Part shown: in pieces, positions 1 through 11,690 of the stretch | Layout: the number at the start of each line of letters is the position of its first letter | Numbering within the stretch: position 1 is the first letter of the stretch | Assembly (NCBI GenBank): GCA_036785705.1 | Contig: JAWUZG010000363.1 | Location: 183,344 to 247,343, forward strand | Direction of reading: 5' to 3' | DNA length: 64,000 bases | From: Acanthornis magna | Taxonomy: Eukaryota; Chordata; Aves; Passeriformes; Acanthizidae | Made by a program: the position numbers and the translations under genes | Notes under the pieces: model-generated | Databases searched by the model: none | Told to the model about the DNA's origin: nothing | What the model saw: only the letters and a program-made list of their open reading frames with translations

Positions 1-784
1 AAAAGCAGGTGGGTTCCCACGTGATAACTTGATTTTAATGGAATTTCCTTTTTCTTTGTAGATATACTGGGAGAAGGTTGAAAATAAAATACAAATTTCA
101 CAATCACTGGAAGTGTAAAAGCTGACTGGATAATTCACTCAGTTATTATTTTAAGAAACAATATTGATGAATGGGAACCCAAGTCTAAAAATTAACAATG
201 CATGTAAGAAAACAACAAAAATGCTGCTCTTTTCAGTAATGCAAATATGAAGTAATGCATGCATACAACTAAAAGGAACAGAAACTGCTCCCTCAGCAAG
301 ACGCGTTGCATATGAGAGGGAGGGCTCAGGTTAAGCTTGGTTCCAGAATTCTGCTCTCTCTTGGGCTTACATAAGGGACAAAAGTAAGATATCAACAAGC
401 AACGCCATTTCTCCTAACTCAGCCACAATAAACAGAGAAAGGGGGTGGCAGCCCTGACTGTGATCTTGCCAAGTCATATCCAAAGGACTCTAGGAGAAGT
501 TGAGTGTTTGCATGATCGTCCCAATAATTTAAAATTAAAAAAAAAAATAAATTGTAAAGCTCATATGCTAGCACCTTGGGCATCTTCTGGCATATCTTCT
601 TTCTCACTCATGTTTTGTCTGAAGTAAATTCTATTTAATCTTGTCGTAAAAATAACAGGAATTTAAAGCACAATGTTTATTTGCAAGTACTTTTGGTAGC
701 ACTAAATTCCAGAGGCTTTTCTCTGGGACATGGCTTTTCCTCGAGGCACCTGTTGGTAGAGGGGGAAGCAAATGTCAAGCATAC
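1..784. other. unique AT-rich sequence, no gene assigned
   Basis: No repeat family or gene is recognised. A good-looking acceptor (TTTCTTTGTAG) ends at base 60 on the plus strand. Two frames behind it stop after about 20 codons, so it could be a short terminal exon or chance. Short open frames at 192-398 (-), 419-607 (-) and 445-627 (+) overlap one another and have no distinguishing features. Confidence 0.5.
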
Positions 785-872
785 CTGCAGGCACTTCATG
801 CAGGATCCTGGCAGGCATTCTGCTACCAATCCAGCCGACTACAGTAGCTCCCATGACTGGGTACACCTTCCT
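785..872 (-). CDS. candidate internal exon, unknown protein
   Basis: Read on the minus strand, an acceptor ending TATTTCAG is followed by 88 nt with one open frame, then a strong donor (CTGCAG|GTATGC). The 29-codon frame begins RKVYPVMGATVVGW and ends ARILHEVPA (phase 0 in, phase 1 out). The patch is more GC-rich than its flanks. The pyrimidine tract before the acceptor is only moderate and I do not recognise the peptide. It may be a pseudo-exon. Confidence 0.18.
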
Positions 873-3519
873 CTGAAATACTTGCTTGCAATTTTGTTCC
901 CCTGCCAACTTGTTAAAAAAACATCCAAAGCTAATCAAATGTTTTTGTTTGGTTTTGGCTGCTTCCTTATCAAAACTTTACAAAACTTTAATCTCAGCCT
1001 CATGAGCCCTGCAGCTGTAAATTAATTGAATAAAATTTACAAACATTATGCATTGATAAAGCACTTCCAAGACTTTTCCCTATTCAGTTGACTTAGCTGC
1101 TTGGCATGACAGGTTTGCTTGACATGAGTTCAGAGCCTCTGGAAACCTTCCTAATCCCACTCTCCAGGCCTTGTGCCTATTCATGGAACCATGTCAACCC
1201 AACTCCAGAAAATTAATAAATCTTAAATGATTTTAAGCCCTCAGAATCACCCCTTGGTACACATTCCACCTTTATATTGCAGGCATCTTGTTGCACAGAA
1301 CAACTCTTATTTGAAAGACCTAAGAAGAAGCCAGTCTAGTCCCCAAAGTTATTAACATTTAATAAAATATCTCACTTAAGATTATTGTGGGTTGAAGCAT
1401 AATTTCATTTGCTACCATCATTCTGAAGTCATCTGTTTATCTTTCAGTGCAATATTTCGATATCAGTGTTCAAACTAAATATTTTCAATGGAATCACTGG
1501 ATGATTCCTTTTATACTAAAGAACAAAAAATCTCTTCTGTCCATATAGCAATCCATAAAGACCCTCATCCTCCCCATTTCAGCTAATATTTTTGATTAGA
1601 CCACAAAGCACAACTATTCTGACACATTATACTGGTACCAAAATAAGATGATTTCTTACATTCTCTGCAGGAGTAGAAGTAAAAACTATACATATTTTAT
1701 GAAATATTGGGCTGCATGGTAAAGGAGTTTTCTTAAATATTTATCTGTTTAGTATTTTTAAACCAACTTTTAAATAATAATCTGTTGGAACTACAATAGT
1801 CTTTATGCTTAAAATAAAAATGAAAGTCCAAGCAACATCTCTGAGTCATACTTATTGGAGCTCACAGGCAAAGCACATGGAAGCAAATATCCAGGCTGTA
1901 AAGAAGTTTTTACATAAAGACATGAAATAAAATGGAGGTCTATATTGACCTATAATACATATGTAAATAGCTCAGTGAAGTTTTGATAGGGATTAATTAA
2001 TCCAAATAACTTTATATCATCCCAAGATTCCTTTAATTTCTATTTGTGTGGGCATTTAACTAAAAAAACCATGATGCTAAAATGATTACAAAACCCACAA
2101 GTAGTACTCTTTTAAGAGTCAAAAAGTTTGTGAAAAGTATTGGGTGCTTAAGGAAGGGAGGACCAGCTGTTGCCAATACTGATATATCAGAAGAAAGTTT
2201 CAAAAAACTTCATGCATGCAACAAAAGAGTGTGATTCAAAACAAAGTCCATAACATAAAATACTGGAATCTGTTCAGTCATGTAAGAGATGGAGAGAATA
2301 CAAAATGTTGTTCATGTTTTGGCAGACTGATCATTTTAACAGAATCAGATCATCATTTGCATCAGACCCCTAAATCTACAGATGTGATGATGTCATGAAA
2401 CTCCAAGAAAAATGTGTAAATATATTTCAGAAGTCAGATCAGAGCTATTGAATGACACAAAGAAACATGGAAGAACAATGTTTTTTAGCTCATCTTACAC
2501 ATAATTCAGTCAAGCGCTACAACTGGCTAATATTTCGTGGGCAATATTTAAGCAATAAAAACCAAAGTAAATTGGGGACCAAAAGAAAAAGCATTTTCAA
2601 AGGCATAGAATACTTTCAGTGCCCTTTCCCCACATCAGGAAAACAGAATCTGGGCACATTACTACCATTTTTCCCTTGAAAAGCTCCCACATGAATCAGC
2701 TGTGCCCTTAAGACCAAGTATTTGAAATGCCTTAGACTAATTTTAGGAAGGAAAAAAATTCTAATATACTGTTACAATAACGCCCTTGGAGAGAATGACC
2801 ACATGGGACACACAGTGTCACTGAACAAGGGACACCAGTGCCAGGGAAGAATATTGCACCAGTGTTACTCAGCTGATCCCTGGAAAAATAAAGGAAGCCT
2901 CACCAAATAAGGAGAAGAAGAAAAAAAACTGAAAATGGGTGCATTTTCAAAACTCAGGACTATTTAAGTTGGTTTCATGTACAAACCCAAACTTTTTAGC
3001 TGTGCCTTCTAGTTAGAAAAATATTAACCATGTGCCTAGTATTTTATTTATACAGTTCTAATCTTTATCTATCATGACACAGTCAAGTAGCTAAATCCAA
3101 CTTAACCAACACTTACTGCATTAAGGAAGCCAAAATACAAGTTTCTTCCTCTTCATAGTAATTGGGGAAAATTTTAGGTAATGCCAGAAATTTTTGCCTT
3201 TAATATTATTTATTTAATGTTACTGAAATTTCTAGAACTTTGAGGGTATGAAGGCATTTTATACAAAGACTATCTGTATTTGTAGGCGGGGCACTGATGG
3301 AGGTCAGGGTAGTCTAGGTAATGATAAATCCTAAAACCTTGATATGAATTATATCTGAAGCACAGTGAGGAACCACAAGCAGTAAGACAGGTTTTTAAAA
3401 GCTCATTATTTTGAGCCTATGTTTTCCTTTGAACCAATCCTTCAAAAAGGGTTCTGCTCTATTGCGTATCCCCTCAGAATCATTTGAAGAGCAATCCTTT
3501 TCATTTTCTCATCACCCAG
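873..3519. other. unique AT-rich intronic or intergenic sequence
   Basis: Nothing recognisable. The open frames at 2216-2398, 2452-2679 and 2722-2910 (+) are short, AT-rich and unsupported by splice signals or domain-like composition. Confidence 0.5.
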
Positions 3520-3630
3520 GCATCCAATCCTAATTCCTCACACCAGCATTTCAACTGGTGGCAGTCAAGAAGGTAGGCAAGTTTATAAAACACCTGAAGT
3601 GAAGAGCAGGAACTCTGTTGTCACTTCCAT
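3520..3630 (+). CDS. candidate internal exon, unknown protein
   Basis: A strong acceptor (pyrimidine-rich, ending CATCACCCAG) precedes 111 nt that stay open in one frame up to a strong donor (TCCAT|GTGAGT). The frame contains SISTGGSQEGRQVYK and ends SRNSVVTS, enters and leaves in phase 2, and keeps the reading frame if skipped. An alternative weaker donor (AAG|GTAGGC) lies at 3572. No family is recognised, and the Ser/Thr-rich composition could arise by chance. Confidence 0.18.
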
Positions 3631-6600
3631 GTGAGTGCTGGGGAAAATACTGAGGCAGGCTATGTATTTAATATCTTTTATTTTCATCTCTTTACAAGTC
3701 ACGTGACATACTCAAAAATCCTGCCAAACCAACCTCTTATACCTAATATCACAGTCTGTATACCATGTTATATTAGCTAGTTGGCAGGTTCTGTTGCTCA
3801 TTTATCAAGATGTTTAGGAATTAAGGGATGAATCTCTTTCTGTTTTCCTATTAGTGATACCGGTAAGCTCTGAATATGCTGGAAGAAAGGAGCTCCAAAC
3901 CAGATAAATTATATGGTTACTTCAGTACACATAAATAGCAGAAAGGACTGCAAGCCTAAGAATTCATAAAGCCTGTGAGAGATGCAGAAGACCTCTGTTA
4001 AGTACAGCTAACAGCTGATATATTAACGATTTAGTTTTTTAATGAAGACTGGTTTTTAAATATAGTGATGGTCCTATATAATTAACATGAAACTCAGGGC
4101 AACACTAAAGCTCACAAAATAGATGGATATGTTAAATAATCAGCAGATATCCCACTTCATCAGAATAAATTAACTTTGAAAGAAACGCGATTAAAAAATT
4201 AAATCGTAGAAATTATAAAGTACATGGTTTCGCCCACTGTGAAAACTCTCAGACCATAATAATTGCATTTTTTCAATACATGTTCTTATCTAAGTCTTCT
4301 CAGATGTTTTATCATTACTGTTCATTATTTACAGCATATGACTGCCCCTTTGTAAAAGAGTAATGATTTGGAGGATTTTGCCATAGGTAACAAGCTTTTC
4401 TGGAAGAGAAGATACTCCTCATTTTCTCCTAGTTTCTCTTTATTCACAACATCTGCACAAACTGAAATAATATAAAGAGGATGCTGCAAAGAGTTGCCAA
4501 ACAACACAAGGACAATTCCAATAGCAGCCCAGATGAAATCACTTTGTCCAGGCAGGTGGTCAGAAACTACTGTTTCAGCTTGTGATATTTCATTCCAACT
4601 CAGCAAAGTGCCTTCCTGCACCATTTGCTCTACCTCCACATGGCCCTGCCTCAAAGATATGTCCCAGTAGGAACACTAACTCGAAACACAGCAGGCATTT
4701 TCCTTTCTCCCTGTTCCAGTTTTGCTGCCTTGTTCTGAGGACAGAACATATAACATAGGGCTAAAATGGCACATTTTAAAAATATTTCAGAAGATAATGA
4801 TGCAGTGGTAAAGCGGAGACCTTGCTCTTCAAGTAGAGTCTTAAATGTGATAAGCCAAATGAGTTAGAAATATAATCACCCTGTGCTGCTCTGGGGGGAG
4901 ACTAAGAGCGGAGCTGGTGAGCCAGGAGCATGTGTAGACACAGGGATTCAGCTAGAAAATGGGCAGTGATGGCTGTATAACTCATGGGTGAGTCTGAAAG
5001 CTTTTCAGATGATCAGAAAGTGAGCACTGCACTGATAAGAGTGCAAAATTTCATCTAATGATGGATAGGTTTTCTCTGAATTATTCGGAGGTGATGCACC
5101 AAAATTGCTATATGTAAGTGGATGCCCTTGGAGGCATTTCCCACATGAAATAGAGACATAAAGCATTTAACTCACGTAAGTATGAAAGAAGAGGTAAAAT
5201 TACACTAAAGCTGAAGACCAGATTACAAAAATTTTTTAAGAAGAAATTAAATTAGAATGGCTTAGTTTTTTAGCTGCCTGAAGAGAAGAACAAATAAAAG
5301 AGAAAACAGATGAATATACTTAAAGCAGCACTATAAGTGCTGAGTATCTCCAGTCATGCAAGTCAATCTGTGCTCTGACCTTCAGAGGGTGAGCACCAAT
5401 TCCCCAGCTTCACCTCTGCACCATTAGAAATTGTGCTGCAGGCACCTAATTTGTGTTTAAGTCACCATCTTTTGGCCATCCAAGCATCACAAAGAGATCA
5501 GGCCTTCAAAGAGTAAAAAAATAACATTCACTCCAGCTTTTAAAATGACTTATCAGTGAAATAAAGACACAGACAGTTTCAAATAACTAAACCAGAAATG
5601 AGATCTGTCTTTGCAATGACTAGGGAGCAAGGGGACAGATTGCCTATATCCATCCCAAAGTGTCTTCATCCATTGCACAACAGACTATTTGTGAAGCTAA
5701 TATCATCAACAGTGTCTTCTATTCAGTTAAAAATCAAGTAAGAAAGGCAACACACTATTAGAAAACTGTAAATACTGCCCGAGGGTTTGCGTATGTAAGG
5801 ATCAAGGTCTTTTGCAATTCTGCTGACGGATTATCACCCATTTAGTTATTGAGGTCTGTACAAATTATGGAGAGACATGCAAATGTAATTAGGAAGGCTA
5901 GTCTTTTAATGAACTAACAAGAAGTGCTATAGGTAGTTAGATACTTAATCATTGCTACCAGCAACACTAGAAGCTTTCTCATTAAAAAGTTAGTTTGCGA
6001 AGACAATTTTTTTCAGGTGATGAAAAATGCATGTAGAAACTTAATACAAGTTAAATTATGATTTCTGCTCATTCTAGGCTTTCCCTTTATGCCAGAAAAA
6101 TAGTAAGCAGTGTTCTGTTTCATTAGTCCCTTGGATGTGAAGGTAGCATGAAGTCATGGCTTCCCACCAACATACAGGAACAGGGAGAGTAGTGTAGTAT
6201 AAATTAACACAAAGGGCCAGACAAAATCACACTAGAGTCCATGGAAGAAGAAAAGCGTACATGTGACAAGACCACTGTCCATCTTCCAAAGTTCAAGCTG
6301 TAGTCAAACAGATGGGAATGTTACTTTTCACACAGCCCAGTTATGAGACGTAGTATTCACCATGTTAAACCTTGCTAGAGCAACCTTGCCAGAGCAGGTA
6401 AAAATAAATTAATTTGGCTGTAGAGGTGCCATCCCAATTCTTTGGGACTTTATTCACTCAAGGCTGCACACTTACGTGTGGGAGAAAACTTTCTTGAGAG
6501 CAAGGGCTTAATGGCAGCAGTGCGATAGAAACTGAACTGCTCCCATCAGACCACAGCAGCACTTAACAAGAATCCAGGAACCAAGGAGTGTGCTGCAGGC

Positions 6601-9070
6601 TGTACAATGGCACCTGTTTCATACAGCTCTTTGAACAATTATTTTTTTTTCTTTTCTTTTCTTTTTTTGTAAGACAAAGGTATTGAAATCATCAAAGCAT
6701 TCTGCAATGTTATTGAAGCAAACCCAACCTTGTCTCAGCACATTAATGGGTTCAAATAAGCAAAGTTCAGTGATATTTCCAAAACATAATTGACATAACT
6801 GTGGAATCCCACTGTTGAAGTAGTAGGAATTAGATAGTAAATGTTACTATCTCAGGCTATTGATTTGTTACCTGTACATTGAACTAGGTCATGACTGAAT
6901 GAAAGGCCACTGTGAACCTGATGATGTTAGGATCTAGCATACAGCAGAACAAAAGGTTAGGTGAATTTAGACATTTTATCTCCTTCTAGAGGAACTTAAT
7001 CTTCTAACTTCTGAAAATAACCCCAAACCCACACATATTACTGATTTAACAACTTACAGAGTTTTCAGTAAAATCATAGTTGGAACTAAAATTTGATCCT
7101 TAGATGAAACAAAAGAGAGAAAAGACAGCTCTTAAAATAGTTACTAGAAAAATTCTGAAGTATCCTTTTACTACTAATGTTATGTATACATTGTACCAAT
7201 TACTTACAGGAGATGACAGGTATTAAAAATACATTTCAAACCTACACTGCATTTAACAGAATTTGAAATTCCTAAATTGATACAGCAAGTCATTTTATTT
7301 GCTAGTAATCCATAAATTAACCATGGCTTAAAAAAGTCTGCCTTAAGTAATCACGAGTACTAATATGACATCATTTGCAATAAAAATCCTGCATTATTGT
7401 GAACTTACTAACCTACCTAAAACCGAGTGTGCAAATCCTAGCATTATGAATGTTATTGGCAAAAGGTCTATTGAATTTAACAGCATCAAGGTTTGAGCCA
7501 GCACTTTTCTAGATTCAGAAATGTTTAATATAATAGAAATTCTGAAACTCTGGAAGGACCCTAAAACCAACTTGAATACAGTAAAAGTCAGTTTTCAATT
7601 CAAATTAGACTGTGTTAGGAAAATTCAACAGAGAGAAGAAAAGAGCATATCTTTGTCTTTTTTACATAATTAAAACCTCTAAATTGAAAACTGAATTGAA
7701 AATGAGAGCAGAAAATAAAGGCAATGATTAAATATTCACTGCATGTAAAGAGAAGCCCTTTAAATAAAGCTTTCATAGAGCAGCTGAGCTGATATCCTCT
7801 ACTAAATTATGTTGCTGTTATTCATAAGTGGTTTTGACAAGAGTCAAGTAGATGCAATAAAATAAAGTAGCATCATCAAATTTAAAAATAATAATAATAA
7901 AAAACCCTTGGTAATTAATACAGCTCCACGTGACATTTAAAAAAAAAGCCAACAAAAGTGGGGGAAAATCCTAGTACAGCTGTGAAGAAGTTAGAAAATA
8001 CCATGTACTGAACTTCCCACGTGACACCCAGATCCAGTTACCGTCCTATATTATCCTTCGGTCATGGCAGCAGCAACCAGCTCACATCTCTGGGAAAGGA
8101 AGACAAATGTAATCTGAGCAGGGAGATTCCCAGTTTGAGCCTGGGACAATGTAATTGCCAACAGAGGACCCAAAGGGTGACTATACCTTGGAAGTTGTGC
8201 AACTTGCACCAAAGAAGGGGCAAACCTAAGCCAGAGGACAAGCTACCTTTCCACCCGGGACCTTTCACACTACAATGAGGACATGGAAGAATTGCCTACG
8301 TGCCTGTAAACCAAATGACAGATTTCCAGCTTCTTAGTCAGCTGTAAGCTTCATGAAGTATTTCCTTGAACTATTTCCATTACTGAGCAGTAACTGATGT
8401 CCAGAAACTACATTAGATGCCTCTAATCAACTGATACAATCGTTATGTCTATTCTACTAATGGTGCCTCAGATCAAATCCTCATAGCACTGCGAAAAGAT
8501 AAGGAAAGAAATGGGAAGTTGTTGCCAGGAAACACAGGATTAATTCAGAGCAGTTTGAACGCACAACACAGCAGTATTGGCTGCCTCTCACATAAGGCAA
8601 AAGAGGATGTTCAGCCTAAAAATATCCTTTGGAAGAAGAATCAGAAGAATTCCCCAAAAATCAAGATTTTAACATATACAGGGAAAAAAAATGGATTCAC
8701 TCCCCCATACTAATTACAGTAATATACATACACCCCTTGCTATATTCTATTTATTTTTTTTAAATCACTTTCAAGGGGGAAATAGAAGTATTTTGAATCT
8801 TTCTTGATAAAGAAATAAAGAAATACTAGCTCAGAATCAAGCAGAAAGATCTTTTCCAGTTAGATAAAGAAGCTGGTGGAGCAACCATTGTCATGAGGAT
8901 TGCTTTTTATTGTTCATTTCCAGGCAGTGAAATCTGTGGCTAATGGGGCTGCCCCACAACAGCTGCTAATACTCTAGAGACACTTTTTGATATTCCAGTT
9001 TCCAGCACACTATTGCAGTACTGAGAGAAGTGCAGGTAAAAGCAGGACACTGCCAGGCAAACACACTTAC
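3631..9070. other. unique AT-rich sequence, no gene assigned
   Basis: No repeat family is recognised. Small splice-flanked frames exist, for example 5684-5737 (+), with a peptide TICEANIINSVFYSV before a GTAAGA donor. They are too short to claim. The minus-strand frame 4325-4654 (109 codons) has one hydrophobic stretch but no splice or start context. Perfect donors such as ACTCAC|GTAAGT at about 5176 have stops in all frames just upstream. Confidence 0.45.
6640..6668. repeat. T-rich (TTTTC)n simple repeat
   Basis: A run of T interrupted by single C residues at about five-base spacing. Seen directly in the sequence. Confidence 0.7.
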
Positions 9071-9124
9071 CTGCACAACCCCTATAAACTATCCAGAGCA
9101 GGCACACATTAAGGACATTTACTT
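9071..9124 (-). CDS. candidate 54-nt exon with consensus donor
   Basis: On the minus strand a pyrimidine-rich acceptor (TTTTATCAACCTCAG) is followed by 54 nt and an exact consensus donor (GTGCAG|GTAAGTG). One frame is open through the exon and reads VNVLNVCLLWIVYRGCA; the other two contain stops. The splice signals are among the best in the window. The peptide is not recognised, and the exon could equally belong to a non-coding transcript. Confidence 0.2.
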
Positions 9125-9505
9125 CTGAGGTTGATAAAACTTGTTTTACAGTACACCAGAGTCAGTAAAGGAAATTACTACCAACGACATTAGAAATGGA
9201 CTGCCTTTTGTACTCAGTAATACTTTTTACAGTTTATGTCATGACCTAAAGCCCTAAAATTTTAACATACCATCAAGTGCCTTTTTAATGGTCTTTATAA
9301 TCAGTCTTGTGGGACCAGGAAAGATGCAAATTGTAAACGGCACGTAACATTGGGCACATGCATTCATAAATATGTTTTACCCAATATCGCATTATTTGAT
9401 TTCTCCAGACTAAAATAAATTAAGAGCAGGATTCAGATTTGAAAACAATGTACCTGTATAACACCAGGAAGTCTAATAGCTGTCCCTTCATATGCCTTTA
9501 CCTAG

Positions 9506-9591
9506 CCAGAGCCAAAAGGAGGATGGGAAGTATGAAGCACAGAGGTTATAGAAATATTAAGAAGCACAAAGGTGCTCCTGTAATGCCACAG
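9506..9591 (+). CDS. candidate 86-nt exon, basic peptide
   Basis: A good acceptor (CATATGCCTTTACCTAG) and a strong donor (GCCACAG|GTAAGA) bound 86 nt. Only one frame is open; it starts RAKRRMGSMKHRGY and ends KGAPVMPQ (phase 1 in, phase 0 out). It lies on the opposite strand from the 9071-9124 candidate, so at most one need be real unless two transcripts overlap. Confidence 0.18.
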
Positions 9592-9839
9592 GTAAGATAG
9601 GGCAAGGTTCAGATTGAACAGTAGTATAAATACATGAGGGAACAAAGTAGCAGGACACATTGTTTCCATGCTTCAAGCCCATTATGCTGCTATCATATCC
9701 CCTAGTAACAAGTTCTGAATCTCTAGGTCACTAAACCTCTCCTCACAGGTCAGACTCACAGTGCCCATGGAGGCAGAGCTGTCCTCTCTCATGCCAAGGG
9801 GTTGATCTGGGTCTCAGTACCAACACACCGATGTAGCAG

Positions 9840-10319
9840 GTGATGACTTTAGACCTCTTCCTCCATCTGGGTTACCAGCAGGAGGCAAAGCTTGTGTTCC
9901 CTGTCCACATACAGGCTTGGCCTTCACAGAGCTGGCAGAGGCTGCAGCTGCTGCAATTATTTCGCAGCACTGTGACAAAAGCACTGGATGCCATAAGGAT
10001 CGCTATTGTGGCTGTGACAAGAATCCCTGCAGCTGTGACAAAGATCACTGTGGTGTCCTGCTGCATGCATGCTGGCAGAATCCACAGTGAAGCTCAGCGA
10101 CACTTGTTCTGTAATCCCTATGACACAGACATTTATCCAGAAGGAGTTTTCCTAGCAAATCTAGAAGGCTCAGAGGATCAGGGATTTCCCTCTGAGGTCC
10201 AGCAGCTAACATCTCTAAGTTGGGTTACAACCCCACCATGCTGTGACTGCCAAAGTAAAAATATTAATGAGGTCAAAGTTATTCTGATGGAAGAAGGGCA
10301 GCAAGATTTTTTTCCATGA
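9840..10319 (+). other. 159-codon open frame next to CR1, unassigned
   Basis: One of the longest open frames in the window. An acceptor-like AG (GGGTTACCAG) lies at 9876-9880 inside it. The peptide includes RIAIVAVTRIPAAVTK and a Cys cluster near the end (PPCCDC). It stops just before recognisable CR1 reverse transcriptase begins at about 10370. It does not resemble the CR1 endonuclease or linker as I know them. It is either unique sequence or an unrecognised upstream part of the element. Confidence 0.2.
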
Positions 10320-10324
10320 GGTCA

Positions 10325-11690
10325 AGATGGCTTTAGGGCTATTGCCATTGACAAAGTTCTCCAGCAGACAAATTTTCTACTGCTCCAGCTGGATCCCTAC
10401 AAATCTATTCAACCTGATGGGATTCATCCAAGAATCCTCAAAGAGCTAGATAGCTCAAGAGTTGATATCATCACAAAACCTCTCTCAATAATTTTTGAGT
10501 GGTCTCGGGAATCTGGAGTGGTCCAGCTGACTGGAAGCTGGCAAATGCCCCAGTTTTCAAGAAGAGAAAGGAGGACCCTGGAAGCTACAGATCTGTCAGT
10601 CTCACTTCAGTGCCACGCAAAGTTATGGAGATTATTTTGGAAGGTGTTGAAAAACACCTGAAAGACAACACAGTCATTGGTTACAGCCAGCACGGCTTCA
10701 TGAGAGGAAAGTCGTGCTTATCAAACCTGATTTGCTTCTATGACAAAGTAACCCACTGAGTTGATCAGGGGAAGCCAGCTGATGTAACCTTTCTGTATTT
10801 CAGTAAAGCTTTGGATACCGTTTCTCAGAGGATCCTTCTGGACAAAATGTCCAGCACACAGCTGGATAAACACACCATGAGATGGGTGAGCAACTGGCTC
10901 ATGGGTCGGGTGCAAAAGGTTACAGAGAATGGGGTGACACCAGACAGGGACCTGGCACTAGTGTCCATCAGACCCTGTGCTCATCAGCATCTTCATAAAT
11001 GACTTGGATGCAGGACTGGAAGGGATACAGAGCAAGTTCACAGATGATACAAAGCTGGGAGGAGCTGAGAGAGGCCCTGCAGAGAGGCCTCGACAGTGGT
11101 GAGGACTGGGCAGTCACCAACCGTACAGAGTTCAACAAAGGAAATCCAGGTGCCAGATTCTGCACCTGGGATGGGGAAGTCCTGGAGGTATGGACAGACT
11201 GGGGAATGAGATAAAAGATATTAAGTTATTAGAGAGCATCCCAAAGAAGGGCCACGAAGATAGTGAAGGGCCTAGAGAGGAAGTTGTGTGCGGAGTGGCT
11301 GAGGCCTTGCTCTGTTCGGCCTGGAGGAGACCGAGGGGAGACCTCACTGCAGTTACAGCTTCCTCCTGAGGGGAAGAGGAGGGGCAGGCACTGATCTCTT
11401 CTCTGTGGTGACAGTGACAGGACCTGAGGGAATGCCCTGAAGTTGTGTCAGGGGAGGTTTAAGTTTAATTTCAGGGAAAGGATCTTCACCAGAGGGTGGT
11501 TGGGCACTGCAACAGCTCCCCAGGGAAGCTGTCACAGCAACAAGGCCAACGGAGTTCAAGAAGCATTTGGACAATGCTTTCAGGCACATGGGGTGACTCT
11601 TGGGGTCTCCTGCGCAGAGCCAGGAGCTGGACTCAATGATCCTCGTGAATTCCTTCCAACTCAGCATATTCTGTGATTCTGTGTGATTTA
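10325..11690 (+). mobile_element. CR1: CR1 LINE, 5'-truncated and internally deleted
   Basis: CR1 is the main non-LTR retrotransposon of birds; its second ORF encodes endonuclease and reverse transcriptase. Recognisable pieces appear in order: DPYKSIQPDGIHPR (about 10395), ADWKLANAPVFKK then RSVSLTSVP and SQHGFMRGKSCLSNL (frame of 10499-10759), YFSKALDTVS (10790-10825, the motif A region), FINDLDAG then FTDDTKLGG (10992-11060, catalytic box), and the C-terminal DNA matching LERVQRRATK...LRGDL (11228-11345). The frame shifts between about 10389 and 10520, a TGA interrupts it near 10758, and the PQGS segment and a stretch after FNKGN are missing. The copy is dead. The 3' UTR ends in TTCCTTCCAACTCAG..TTCTGTGATTCTGTG. 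Confidence 0.93.

Noticed and set aside
3878..3900. Microexon between CTATTAG and CCG|GTAAGC near 3854-3862
   Set aside because: It would be only 8 nt long; chance juxtaposition is more likely.
4325..4654. 109-codon minus frame with a hydrophobic stretch as a membrane protein
   Set aside because: No start, splice or repeat context. One hydrophobic stretch in an AT-rich frame is expected by chance.
5160..5185. Perfect donor ACTCAC|GTAAGTAT as the end of a coding exon
   Set aside because: All upstream frames stop within about 30-60 nt and there is no convincing acceptor.
6391..6400. Splice-flanked exon between TTTTCACACAG and GCAG|GTAAAA (about 6336-6398, plus)
   Set aside because: Both sites look good, but all three frames contain stops; at most a non-coding exon.
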